Assembly: GCF_954871325.1 (NCBI RefSeq)
Contig: NC_088779.1
Coordinates: forward strand, 29,372,623-29,436,622
Source: Gordionus sp. m RMFG-2023
Lineage: Eukaryota > Nematomorpha > Gordioida > Chordodea > Parachordodidae
Length of the DNA: 64,000 nt
Reading direction: 5' to 3'
Shown here: piece by piece, positions 12,181-25,100 of the stretch
How positions within the stretch are numbered: position 1 is the stretch's first letter
Layout of the letters: every line of letters begins with the position of its first letter
Notes under the pieces: generated by a model
Seen by the model: only the letters and a program-made list of their open reading frames with translations
What the model was told of the DNA's origin: nothing
Databases searched by the model: none
Program-made: the position numbers and the translations under genes

Positions 12181-15100
12181 ATAAAATATATTAATTAATT
12201 TTGTTTATCTGAACTTAAAATTTTATTCAGAGCTAGAGAGGGTTTATAACCTTTTATAAATCTTAAAAAATGGCTATGTTCTGACCTACCAATATCTGGA
12301 TTTACCCGACCACAAATTTTATTTTCAAAATCTTTCTTCTCCTGCAAGTAATAATTTTAATTTTGTGAAAGAAAAATCATAAAATAAAATTGTTCAATGT
12401 TAAATAAAATTAAAAAAATTCTGCGTCGGCCTATAAATATATTATTGCCCAATCTTTTGCAGATGATAAATTTTTTTATTTAATTACCACTCATCCTATT
12501 TAATCAATTTTGTGCACCAACTTAATAGCAATGCAATTAGTTTTACCTGGCCCTTATTAGATATGAGATATAAGATATAGATTTTTTACAAAATATTTTT
12601 AAAAATAATGTGTAAGTTAATATTAGTTGAAGCCTTTGTCTGATATAGTCCTAAATTATAGTATTATGGAATTTTTCCTTAATATTAACTAATTGGAATA
12701 TTCCTTTAACAACATGTTCGTAAGATTTTTCTAAACCGCTAATTATATTACTTATTCATATTTTTCTGGTGAGGTTATCCTTCGTGATAATATTTGTAAA
12801 TACAATTTCTTAAAATTTTTAATATTTCTTTATAATATTAATTATAGAACTCATAATAAAAAACAAACATAAGTTCAAAGGTGAACTAATAAACCATCTT
12901 ATATGACACTTAAAACTATATAAAACAAAATTTTTTTCTAAAAAGTATTTATTTTTCAAATTTATTATTTCATTTCCAAAGTTGATATGTTATTTAATTA
13001 TTATTTAAGCATAATATCTATTCTCGGATTCTTTTACACTATTGACGGAGTATTTATGATTTTTCCTAAAAGAAGTACGAATATTTCATATTTAGATTAA
13101 TTAGTTTCCCGTTTACAATTATTTTTTAATTTTTTTTTTTATAATCTACAAATAACAGTTTTTAAAATGAACCGTTATTACAATTTATTTAATTTTACAA
13201 TTTTATTTTAAAGTCAGGGATTTTTTTAAAATATTCTTGCAATGTTTTATATATTAAATTGCATTATTTTATTTGGCTATAAATTTTATTCGATTGCTGT
13301 TTAATTTTTTTATGCTAGCCATCTTCTTAATAGCCCGTTACTTCCCCTTCTTATTTTAGGCATGGATAATAAAATTGGCATACATTAAAATTTACTTTTT
13401 TATATATTTAATTTAATTAGTTCTACTTTAGATATGAAAAATATTTTAAAAAGTCAAATATATAAATTTAAAAAAAATATATATATATAAAAGGAGAATG
13501 CTAAGTAGATAATTTGGGCCAAAAATTAACATTAATTGAAATCTATTATTTTGATAAGAAAGTTTTCTTAGTTTATAAAAAGGAAAGATGAAATTGGTAA
13601 CAAATTTTAAAAGATTAAAAGCGGTTTGCCCAAATGAGAGCCATGGCAAAATGTATCACCCATAGGGTAAGAATATTTTTGACATTTTAATGACTCAGTC
13701 CTGAGAAGAGGGTCATGTACATTATGAGAGCAAGACTGTATGCAGCTAAAATCCCAGATTAAAGTTTACCAGATACTAAGGGGCCTATATTTTTGCCGTA
13801 ATGCCGTTTTTCTAAATATGTCCTTATGTATGCACGGGAGATTTGAATTTTATTTTTTTTTTAGAAATGTGGCAATAAGTGTGTTAATTTTGTGGTGTCG
13901 ATTTTAGATAAAGATTTACAATGGAGTTGGCATTTAAAACAGTTTGATATGATATTAGTTAAAGAAAAAAATTTATTTGGAATTTAATTTTTATTTTTAA
14001 TAAGCCCAATATAAGTGTTTAAAATATTGGCACCATCCGCCAAAAACGCTATAATTAACACATGTAAATTTATCATTCCTACTTTAGAAAATATAATCCT
14101 TCTTATTTATTTATATAGATCATTTTATAATTCAATCATAGATAATACCATCGGGTGGGAAATGTAAAATTTTCTATTCCCAATAGGAAATTTGCCTATT
14201 CTCTTAAAAATATCATATTAAGTTAATAAAAAATTCATTTCTAAATATTACATTTTAAATATTTTGTTACTTTTTATATAATTTCAAATTTAATTTATAT
14301 ATAATTAAACAACTAGAAAATGATTTCTAGTATTCTTCCACTTAGTATTCTAATATCTGAGTAACGAGGAGTTTTCTGCTTGTTTGCCAAAAAACTCAGA
14401 ACTATTAGGATAGGTTTCATATATTTCCCACGCACGTTCTCACAGGAAAGGGTCATAAATCAACGTGCTATATAAATGAATAAATTTTTAAAATTTTCAA
14501 TTTTAAAATGGTTAAAGGTAAAATGGCATGTTATCTAGATTAGTTAAGAGAAAAAATTCTGGAAGATAGAAAATCATTTTGACATAAGTCTAAGATAATT
14601 TAGAAATAGTAAACACAGATTCTTGAGGCTACACAAAATTTTAGACTATTGAAGTTAATTAATTCCATAAGAGTATAGGAATCAGGATTCTACGAAAAAT
14701 AGTTCGTGGAACATACATGTTTTCTATTTAAAAATATATTATTTGATCCGATTTCGGTAAATTTGAAAAAGATTTCTATATCATCTTATCGCATAAGATT
14801 TTCAAGTATATTCATTCTATAAGGTAAAAAAAAATTTTTGAAATTTTTATAATAATATTCATGTAGACTAAAAATAAACCATTTATACATACATTACAAA
14901 AGAAGATAATAAATCTTCTAAATTTTATATAATAGACAGTTTACTAAGAATCTGAGAAAAAATTGTCCATTATAATGATTTATAAAAACAGCGAAGTTTT
15001 GATGGGGGTTATATTAGTTTAAAAAATCTAGAATATATTATAGATAAATAATATATTTAATGCCATTATTAATCAAGATATTCTCAACAAAATACATATC

Positions 15101-15950
15101 TCCTCAATTTATTTAATAGATTTTGAAACAACTTATAAATTTCCGAAACAAGTATAAGTATATCCTTGTTTTACTTTTAAATCTATAAAAACTTGGAAAG
15201 GATTAATTTTACAAAGATCCATATCTCAATTATAATGAATATATTTGGTATATAATTAAAAAATAAGGTAATAACATACATGAAAAAAATGCAATTGATA
15301 AATCTTTGATAAGTTCATAGTTAAAAATGTTGCAAAGGAAATTTGAATTTAGGTTTGGAGTTTAAAGGTTTATAGTTACCAATTTTTTTTTAAACTTTAT
15401 GCTTTCATTACGAATGTGCAAAAGAAAATTGGGATAAAGAGGTAATCATGTGGAATATCATAATATGTTTTAGATTTTACTTTTTACACCAGTTAAATTA
15501 CGTACATTCCTATAAATATTGAGAGCCCTAGAGCTGGCACATAAAAAATTATAGGCGAAAAAATACTATATTGCCAAGGAACCCTTGTATTCCAAATTAT
15601 AGGCAGAAAGATTCCCTAGTCAATCGTTTTAGTTCATTATATATTGCTATATTATAAATATAAATGTTTATAAAATTTATCTTTTACTGTCTTATATTAT
15701 TTTTGAAATTAAAATTTAAATAAGTTAAAAAAAATAAATAAGAGTTAGCGGATATAAAATAATTGATTTATATATAATTACAATATTACAATATTACTTA
15801 AAACATTTCAAATTTCAAATATTTATTTATTATATATATATATATATATAGTGACTCATTGCAAAAGTAATTTTAATAAAAAATCAGATTTTAATTGTAT
15901 CACTATCTATTATAAATATAATAAGTTATTAAGGTATATAAAATATATTT
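12181..15950. other. Long non-coding A+T-rich stretch
   Basis: About 3.8 kb with no supported coding region, RNA gene or transposon. ORFs such as that on the minus strand at 13446-13649 are short and low-complexity. A (TA)n microsatellite of about 20 bp lies near 15829-15850. Confidence 0.4.
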
Positions 15951-15962
15951 TCATTATCACTG

Positions 15963-16375
15963 GTAGAGCCCATAAATGTAATTTTTAACGGCCCGAGCCG
16001 TACTTTAAAATTATGAGATCAGAAACTTACTCGAGCACAAAATTTTATTCCAGCTCCACCCGAGCCCATCCCAATTAAGATAATTTTTAAATTTGAGATT
16101 TAATGATATAAAATTTAAGGAAAAATTAAAAATTATATATAACTATTCCCATATTCCACCTTTTAAAACTATATATAACTCCCATAAAAGATGATTTTGA
16201 GAACGTGTAAGAAATTTAAAAAAAAAATATGTAATTCTGATTGACCCCTTAAATTAAAATAACTCTGAGCGAATTTCTAATATTTAATTTTGGGTCAGGC
16301 CTACACGAGTCCATGCTCGAGAAAATGTCTAATTTCTGACTCCGGGTGGGCTTCAGGCTGTCTGAGCGCCTCTAA
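15963..16375. repeat. Candidate MITE with relatively G+C-rich inverted ends
   Basis: A patch of about 410 bp richer in G+C than its surroundings. Left side TAGAGCCCATAAAT and an ATCAGAAACTTACTCGAGCA block are loosely mirrored on the right by TCGAGAAAATGTCTAATTTC and GAGCGCCTCTA. Inverted similarity is imperfect and I found no clear target duplication, so this is a weak call. Confidence 0.35.
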
Positions 16376-16484
16376 GAACAAAGAAACGTTTATATCCTAA
16401 GAAAGTTTTAAAATCTATTCATTTTTCTAATGTTCTTCAAATGAATGCCTGATATTTTAATAAAAATTATTTATTTTAAAAAAA

Positions 16485-16690
16485 TTTGTGTCGTTTTGTA
16501 ACGGTTTGATTTAATATTGTTAAACGGCTAAAATTGAGCTAATTTCAAAAATAGCTACCTCAATATTTTATCAGGAAAATATTCCCTAAACTTCGATAAT
16601 TCGCCAATAGATGTATAAAACTTTGGTGCTTCTATGATTAAAATCTTTAGATCTGCGTAATATTATAATATTGAGTTTGCCGTTTTAAAA
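16485..16690. repeat. Dispersed repeat D, copy 1
   Basis: Resembles 43480-43680: both have GTTAAACGG, a CTCAATATTTTA block, a CTTCG or GTTTCG element before AATAGATGT, and a CTTTGGTGC- or CTTTGTACC-like segment. Part is also mirrored: TATTGAGTTTGCCGTTTTAA near 16670 is the inverted form of TTAAAATCGGCAAACTCAAT near 43515. It may be a non-autonomous DNA element. Confidence 0.5.
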
Positions 16691-18184
16691 ATAGACTCAT
16701 ATGGAATCGTTTAAAAATACTAGTTTTATTAAAATATTAGATATAAACTAATTATTTTTTAATCAGGTCAGAAAGTAACGTTGTTTAGAGTTAAATTATT
16801 GTGATAATTAGAATATTATAATTTTATATCCTATTAACATTTAATAATTTTTATAAAATATTCCATTATATATAAAGCAATAGTGACCTCTCATAAAAAC
16901 TTTACAATTTGCGGTACTACAAATTAAATTTATTCTAAAAATAACATTGAAATGGTTTCCTTGATTATAAATGGAAATAATATTTTATTTTTTTAAATAT
17001 ATTAACATTAAAATAGGATAATAAATTGGATCGTTCTTTTAAAAGAATTAGGTTGAAATTGTTTTATAAAATATTTTATCATTTTTTTAGTGACAGAATA
17101 TGAAAGTACAAATAAAATAAATCTTATATTAAATTTACTTATATAGACTCTAACAAAGTAAGGGAGAAGTTCCTTAAACTGCCATAGGCCTAGATTAGCT
17201 AAGATCCTTAAAATTTTTATCTTATTAGAATGATTTCTCATTTAAAAAAGAATTTTTTATTTTGTTAGATGAAAAATTATGTATGGAAATCACTGACTAT
17301 TTACATAAATATTACCCTTAAGCCTTGAAAATTATTAATAAAAAAAATACAACTTACTACACTAGCCTTGGTACATTTAATAACAAAACTAAAACAAATA
17401 ATTTGGAGTCAGCAATAAAATATTTTTATTAAATTTTTATAGTAATAAGCAAGTTGAACTTGTAGTTAAAATATCAAATTAGAAACCTAAACAAGAGTTA
17501 AATAGTGGGGTCTTATAAAATACTGAGATATAAATATTAACTAAACTGTGTATAATTTTCCTTTTGTATTTTTAAATCAAAAAATATTAATTTTACTTTC
17601 CCATACACATATTTTATATTGTTATTTCATATTAATAAAAAAAAATTTTTAAATAAACTTTCACGTAAACTGGGTTTAGCTTAAAAAATAATAATTGTTT
17701 TAATTTTATAGTTTGATATTATAATATTCAATTAAACTTTTCTTAAACCTCTTTTCTTGACAAAAAATTCTTTAAAACTGATAAAAGCAAGAATGTTTAA
17801 AATTTTAAAGATAAATATTTGCATAAACTTGAGCATTATAGCAATCTATGTTTTAAATACTTTAATATGACTAGTGTATTTTTTAATCTTAAGATTTATT
17901 TTAGTCTATATAGCATTCCTTTTTATATTTATTTATATCAATTCTGAGTATTTAATGTTAGATTCTCCCCATATTTCAAAACGGACATTTTTTTTTTAAA
18001 TTTATTTTTTTCTAAAGATAAATAAGATATCTCTCTATATATTTCCATTTTTCTATTTATTAATTAATATATGATTTACTTTTATAATTTTTCATCCGAT
18101 TATTTATTTTAGAGGAAAACAGAATCAGTTACAATTTTTTTCAATTATACCTATAATATGCGATAAAAAAAAATCAAATAAAAT
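16691..18184. other. Non-coding A+T-rich stretch
   Basis: No supported gene. A 77-codon minus-strand ORF at 17008-17241 has no recognisable domain. Confidence 0.4.
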
Positions 18185-18619
18185 ATTACAAATCCCTTCT
18201 TATATATAATTTTATGGAAAGTATATGTAGGCAAGTGTAAAGACTCTAATGGAAAATTTTTCTAAATCCATGGGTCAATTTGCTCAAATAAAGATCGCAT
18301 TCATTATAAACTATAAATGCTCATGTAGCTCGAGCTACAAATTAAGCATTCTAATGTTTTTACTATGATAAATATATTCTTTTATATAACAAAATATCGC
18401 CTCAGAACAATATAAAATAACATACTAAATATAAATTAAACATATTTTATTAAGAAAATATCGCTTTAGAACAGTAGAAATATAATCATTTTAAATATAA
18501 TTTGAACATAATATAATCACAAAATTATAAATTAATGATATAATATAAATAAAATAAATGTATGGACCCAGAACTTTGTATAAAAAAAATATCATTTTTA
18601 AGCATATAAAATTTGATAT
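18185..18619 (+). repeat. Dispersed repeat B, left flank of piggyBac copy 1
   Basis: Matches 59650-60016. Shared blocks include GTAAAGACTCTAATGG, then AATCCATGGGTCAATTTGCT here against AATCCATGAGTCAATTTGCT there, and GCATTCTAATG. The match resumes to the right of the piggyBac element at 22192, showing that the transposon inserted into this repeat. A short internal duplication lies at about 18389-18510 (AATATCGCCTCAGAACA and AATATCGCTTTAGAACA). Confidence 0.75.
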
Positions 18620-19230
18620 TTAACCCTTCAATATTCCGATGAAAAAAATGACGTTAGTACTCGGGTGGGGTTTAATAGACCCCAATTACAAATGGATATA
18701 TCTCAAGTTATATTCATTATTTTTATTTAAAATTTGGATATAAGATAGAACTAACCTTAAGCTTGATAAAATATTTTTTTTTATTTCTTAAGCTTAGATT
18801 AAAGATGATGAGGATAATTATAATTTTTGCAAATATTTTCTAAAAAAAGCTCTTTAAAATTTCAAATATTAAATTAAAAAATTAACTCATCTATTATATA
18901 ATCATGATAATTCATAATATGTATCTTTATTCTTCAATAGAAAAAAAAATTACATTAATACATTCAAACATAAAAAAATATAGAACATTGAAATATGTTA
19001 AATTTGACTAGCAAAACATTTATTACATAAAACATTAATGTGTTTTCTAAACATAAATTTATTTAACATATTTTATTTTTTTAATTTGTATCATATAGTT
19101 TTATTTAAGTAACAAATTTTCACAAATTTTTCATTTACGAATTATAATTAAAAATATATTAAAATCTAATGATATATAAAAAATGAATTAAAAAATATGT
19201 ATGTATAAATGAGAAATGGGATAAAAAAAA

Positions 19231-21235
19231 TTATAAAATGTTTAAAAAAAAGGTACAAATCACCCTAGAAAAGAGTGAATGCTTAAAAAATTGGACCGGC
19301 AGATTTCCTGGAAATCTGCTGACGAAGGTAAAATCCTTCATTAGGGTCCATGGGAGAACTTGCAGTGCAAGGGACGGTAAGCTTTCGATTCGATGTGTTG
19401 GCCACAGTCGATGCAAATGGAAGGAACCACGGCATTACAGTCAAGGCGGAGGGCTATGGAAACGCGTAGCTGTTCTCCAGACAAGGAGGCCAAGGTTTGA
19501 ACTGGGGATGGCTTCGAGCCATTCGTAACCTGAGCTTGCATATAATACTAAATTATTGGGATTGTCCTTAAAGGGCTTGTTCGAAATAAGATATTCAACG
19601 GAACGGGCGATCAGAGGAGCATCAGTCTTTCTGAATGCTGGAAGCCGGACAACAAAGAGTGGGTGAGTAGTTCCTGTCCCAGATGGTGAGGCATGTAAGA
19701 GGTCAGTGTCTGAAGGAGTGGATCCATTGTCTATGATAGATTGTGCAGCAAAACGAGATGAGATAAAGGCTAAGAGGGAAAGTTGAATCGGGAATCGGAT
19801 ACCAATACTACCAGACTTGCTGGGAAGAGTGTCTTGAGGCCAAGATGAATTGGAAAATTTAAGCCTTAATATGTTTTCAATAAGACCCTTAATTTGAGTT
19901 TCATAAGATAGCAAGTCACGACATTTAAAGATCGGAGAGGATCTCAGGGTGTAAAAGATTTTAGGTATGTTGAAATATTTTATTAAAAAAAAAGATTGAT
20001 GGGCTGGGAGGTAATTAAATAATGTATTTAATTTGGATAAATTGTCGAGGGATTTGTTTAAAAATGTTTAGATAGCTTTTCACCTCCTATAGGTAATCCA
20101 AGATGAGTCATCTCGTCTATGTTGATGACGTGATATGCCATGAAAGGATAGAAGTGGGATTTAGGAAACAAATCTCACATTTGGGAGATAGTCCAGTTAT
20201 ATGAGAGAGATTCTCAATAATGAGGGGAATGGACATGATTGAGGAGAGGTTGCCCGAGACAATGCCGTCATCAAGATACCAGGAATTTAAAGTAAGTTTA
20301 TATTTAGAAAATTTCCTGGATTATCTTGTGGATTCCGATGCAGAAGAAGGCTGGACTTAAGGGATCACCTTGCTGAATTCCCTCCTGAGATAAGATTATG
20401 TTATTATTGTATTTTAAAAAAGAATGACTCGAATATCTGTGGAGGATGTATATAGAGTATTCAGGGTATTAGTTGCAAAGGAATGGTTTGCGTTTTATAG
20501 TATTAAATGCATTGTTGAAATCCAGTTTAAGGACTACGTCATCAGGTATACAGTTAACTATAGTTAAACGAGCAAGGTGAGCGGAAATTTCAGAGCCTCC
20601 AGAAACACCAAACCAAGTTTAAGTGGCGACAAGAATGAAGAAAGGGATTCCTTTATTCGTGAAGCAATGATCTTTGAGACAGTACTTTGGAAGAACGACC
20701 CGATAGCAATTGGGCGAATTCCTCCACCCTTTTTTGAGGGCTATAAGGTACCAAAGATAATAGGAATAATAGGTGATGGGAGGGGTCCATTAAGAATTAT
20801 ATTTAGTAACCTGGTAAGGTTCTGTAAGAGCTCTACAATAAATGTTGGGTTTTAAAATGGTATGAAGATAGCACGAATGCCATCAAGACCTTTGGATTTG
20901 TCTCTTTTAAAAGATCTAACGGCTTTGATTGTCTCATCAATACTGATTTCTGGGGCTATATTATCGATTTGGCTTGAGAAGGCAAATTCTGAATCACATA
21001 TAGGGTGTTTTAGAAGCAGAGCTTCTAAGTTAGACTCATTGTTAGGAGCTAAGGAGTCTTCAGAGGTCATAGCCCGGAGAGCTGAGTTTATATTAAGAAT
21101 GTTAATTTTGTTTGAAACTAATTATGTTAACCAGTTATAGTGAGTAGTTGAAAATATATAGCTGTATAACAATCTATTAGATAAGTAGTAACAATGATTT
21201 GTAATTGACAATTAATTTAAAAAAATAGAGTTTAA
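19231..21235 (-). mobile_element. YLDDG-type LINE fragment nested in piggyBac copy 1
   Basis: Reverse-strand translations give reverse transcriptase motifs in order: FKRDKSKGLDGIRA (about 20890), VVLKLDFNNAFNTIKR (motif A, about 20520), IQQGDPLSPAFFCIGIH (about 20330-20390), the catalytic WYLDDGIVSGN (about 20255-20300), then LPSKSGSIGIRFPIQLSLLA and YEWLEAIPSSNLGLLV. A terminal cysteine-histidine motif CIDCGQHIESKAYRPLHC lies at about 19360-19410. The copy lacks the N-terminal region, as expected of 5'-truncated LINE insertions, and also the last C-terminal segment seen in the relatives at 37.8 and 55.1 kb. It is interrupted by several stops and frame changes. The clade is uncertain. Confidence 0.85.
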
Positions 21236-21299
21236 CTAAACTTTGAAAAAAAATATTTTGTTATTTTTATTTTGATGATTAGATTTGAAAATTCCAGTA

Positions 21300-21760
21300 A
21301 ATAAAGATTTCCCAATAATTTTTTGAATTGTGTTACAGCAACTTCTTTAGTAGAACTCTCATATGGTCAGTATAGGTTTTACATATAATTTTTCATTGGT
21401 ACGATAAATAGTCTCTATAATCACGATGTGTTATGAACAAGTCAAAACATTTTTCTGGAGTGTCAGCATCCTTCCCTTATTCTTTTACTCCTGGCAGATG
21501 AATAACTAAATTTTGTTAATGAGTTCTAATTCTTGTAAACTTATTTTTTTTAGCTAATTTTAAAGAGAAATATACTATGATAAATAATTTTATATTTACC
21601 TAAATAATATTAGTTTATTGTCTTCATCTAACATTTCTTCTTCATCTAATTTAGATTGTGTATAATGATAAATATCATATATAGAATCTTCATCTTCACT
21701 ATTAATTATATTATCATAATCACCACAAATAAAATGATAATACATCTTAAATATTTATTT
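21300..21760 (-). pseudogene. piggyBac transposase, N-terminal remnant (copy 1)
   Basis: Reverse-strand translation gives an acidic N-terminus with YHYTQSKLDEEEMLDEDNK, then a block like NLVIHLPGVKE, which matches the start of the conserved piggyBac domain that usually reads RTHQQN ... LPG. The catalytic DDD region is missing and the reading frame is broken. The same segment is present in copy 2 at 32930-33370 on the opposite strand. Confidence 0.7.
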
Positions 21761-22191
21761 AGTTGCAGAATCTTCAAAAATCATTATAAATGATATAATT
21801 TCAAAAATAAGTTAGCTGGTGAAAAATAATAATAAAATAACTCCACCAGAGTAACTCTTTACGTTTTCTTTTTCATATATCTTATTCAAAATACAAGATA
21901 TTTTAATTTTGTTTCAATAAATTTTTTAATATAGTAGTATATATTTAAAATTTAAAAATTTTTTAAAAAAAATTTCTTAAAAAATTACATTACTTTGTGG
22001 GGTAACACAAACCCCAATCAGTCACAAAATGCTTATATCTTTCTACCAAAATATATGAAATTTGGAATATAGATTCAAGATATATTTGATGAAGCTACTA
22101 AAGCCAGATCATAATATTTAACCATTTTTATGTAATATCATTTCTAGCATGCCTGGGGTTTCATATACCCACTAGAGTATTGAAGGGTTAA

Positions 22192-25100
22192 GAAAAAAAA
22201 TATATATTTAATAATGCACAAAAATATTCTGAGATTTAAAAATAGAAAAATATAATTGAGTCATATATTATAAATTTATAATTTAAAATTCAATCTTCCA
22301 TGGGATTCAGACATCAATAAATCAACAACATAAATCACACATTGAAGAATTTGCAGACATATAAATTTCATTATATTTTTAGAAATAATTTAAGTTAGTG
22401 CATTAATACGTGAAGGAAGTTATTTTCTTTCATTATGAATCCAATGATTTTTAAAGTAGGGTTGGATTGTTTTTAAAATGCCGTTTTTAAGTTATTATCA
22501 ATTTTATATTTATATTTTCATCTTTTGTTAAAAAAAATATCTATTACAGGTTTGCAAAAATTCGATCATTTTTAATATAATATAACCATATTGAAGATGA
22601 TACTTCAGAAAAGCAATTTCGCTTAAATTTTGTCAATCAATATAGCCAATGGGAATATTATATTTCATTATTCTTATATATATATTGCATTCCAATATCT
22701 CTAGATTTAGTAATTCTAATTTTAGTTTTGTTAATTTACTTTTAAGACATACTAGTAAGGTTATCAAATATGCTCCATTTCAAACAGAATGGTCTAATTA
22801 TTATTTAAAACGATTTTTTAAACATTGCTGTATTAGGTCTATCTAGCATTTCATAATTTAATACATTTGGCCAGTGTGGGATGAAGAATTATAAAAATGT
22901 TAGGAGGATAGCTTACATCTTTTTTGGAATTTTACAAATATATCTTCCACAATGGTTCATAATTTACAATTTTTATTGTAATGTTGGATATAAAGAGAAT
23001 AAAATGTGGTAGTTGTTTATCAAATTTCCCAATGATAATTAACGTAACATCATATATTATCTAAAAATATCTAAATTCAGATTAAATTTTCAATTTAAAT
23101 TATAAAAAAATATCAATTAAAATTTACCATTTAAATTAGCTAACATAAATTATCTGCAACTTTTAGAATACAAAGTTGATTAAGACAATATTTTTCAATA
23201 ATTTGTGTATTAGATAAAAGAATTTTTCGCAAAATTAAAAAAATACAGAAGTATCTTAAATCTTAGAAACAAATCCGAGATACTGTCTAGCCCTGAATAA
23301 TAGTAATAAAAAGTTAAATCAATTTAAATATTTGATATAATATAATAATTTTTATAATTTGACAGATAAATAAAAAAGCTATATATATATTTTGTTCATT
23401 CTTAATAATTAAACCAATCCAAAAATATATAAATAATAAAATTTATTAAAATGTGATTGATTTATTCTAATAATTTTTGTAGAGATTTTATTTTAAAACA
23501 CCAGTTAATTTAAATTTTAAATGACTTTGATTAGTTTATTTAATACTTAACTAATAAAATTTTAAAAATAATCTATGAATTATAAAGTTTTTTATAAATT
23601 AAGTATAACCTATAAGGCAGTATAAATAACTATCTACTTGAAGTACTTTTTTAACAGGTTTTATTTATATATTTATCTATGTGTCATTTTTTATAATCTA
23701 TATGATGTCATAAATATCTCTATAGTCAAATAGATGTCGAAATAATGTCGTTAAGATGTTTTATAAGCTGGCCTATTTTATTGCTTAGAATATTTAACGG
23801 AGGAAACGCAAAACGATATTTTATCAAAATAATTTTGTATTTAATCACATTTTGTCAAAAATTATTGTTTAAATAGTAAATTTATTATTAAAATAATTTT
23901 ATCAGGACACCTAGCGACTAAAAAAAGAAGTAACTATATTTTATTTTGTTTTATCTACATGTTCTTACATTGCATGATAGTTATAATTTTATATATATCT
24001 AAAAAAAATATTGTCTATATTTTATTCTAATTAATCCATGATAGAAACTTTTAAAATTATTTATGCAAAATTTTGATTTGATCTGTAATTATTTTATTGA
24101 ATTTTTTCAGAAGCTGTAGATGAGTCAATATTACTATTTAAAAAATTTATAGTTAAAATAAGTAATTGCTTTTAGGCAAATTTATTAAAAATTATTATAG
24201 AAGCTTTTAAATATATTCTATTCAAGAATTCGATACTTAGGAAAAATTTTAATAGGACATAATTAAGATATTTTTATCTTGTAAAGGTTCTAATATATAT
24301 GATACTTTTTTATGATTTAAAATAGTCAAATTCAAATGTATCAAGATTTATTTTAAATATAATATATTATATTATATTTATAAAAAATAAATATTGAAAA
24401 AATGACATATTTTTAAAATAAGATAATGCGATATAAAAATCTATTTTTAAAAATTGTATATTATAAACTATATTAGATTAAAAAAATTAGTAAATTTCAA
24501 TAAATCAGCATTATTTTTTAATATTATTAATTTTTTAAACAATTTGTCGTTTCGATTTTAACAATTTGATATATTAAACATAGTAGCAGAATAATCGTTC
24601 AAAGGAGACAAAGATTGGAATATTGTGCAAAATTTAATAAATATTTCTTTAATATAAATAAAAACATATTTATATTGCTCCTGTCATCTTTAATATATTT
24701 TAAAATTTCTCATTCAAATTCATTTACTGAATTATTTGAATTGGGTGTAGCAATTTTTTATATAAAAATAAATGTAGAAAATAAATTTGTAAAATAAGAT
24801 AATGCGATATAAAGATATTTTTAAAAATTATTATTATAACTAACAATATCAGAATAAAAAATTAATTAGTAAATATCTATTAATCAACATCATAATATAA
24901 ATCAGATTTTTTAATATTATTACTTTTTCTAAACAATTTGTCGTTTCGCCTTTAACGATTTGGTTTATTAACCAGAGGAGCTGAATAATCGCCCAAAGGG
25001 AGAAGAAGATTGTAATATTGTGTAAAATTTAATAAATATTTCTTTGGTAAATATATATATATCTTTTTAACATATTAATATTGCTCCTGTCATCTTTCTA

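Larger units (their letters stand above)
18620..22191 (-). mobile_element. piggyBac-like transposon, copy 1, interrupted by a LINE
   Basis: Flanked by TTAA at 18620-18623 and 22188-22191, the obligatory piggyBac target. Its ends read CCCTTCAATATTCCGATG on the left and, in reverse complement, CCCTTCAATACTCTAGTGGG on the right, with subterminal G+C-rich blocks (ACTCGGGTGGGGTTTAATAG and GCATGCCTGGGGTTTCATAT). The empty site survives at 60017-60020. About 2.1 kb in the middle (roughly 19.1-21.24 kb) is foreign LINE sequence. Without it the element is about 1.4 kb and resembles copy 2 along its whole length, including only the N-terminal part of a transposase. It is therefore a non-autonomous, internally deleted form. 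Confidence 0.88.

Noticed and set aside
20105-20145. A YVDDV-like reverse transcriptase box on the plus strand
   Set aside because: The surrounding LINE is coded on the minus strand, where the true YLDDG box lies at about 20255-20300; the plus-strand match is isolated.
19238-21140. Several plus-strand ORFs of 90-96 codons
   Set aside because: They are antisense shadows of the minus-strand LINE.
22649-24797. Two short ORFs in the repeat array
   Set aside because: Not conserved in the other two units of the array.
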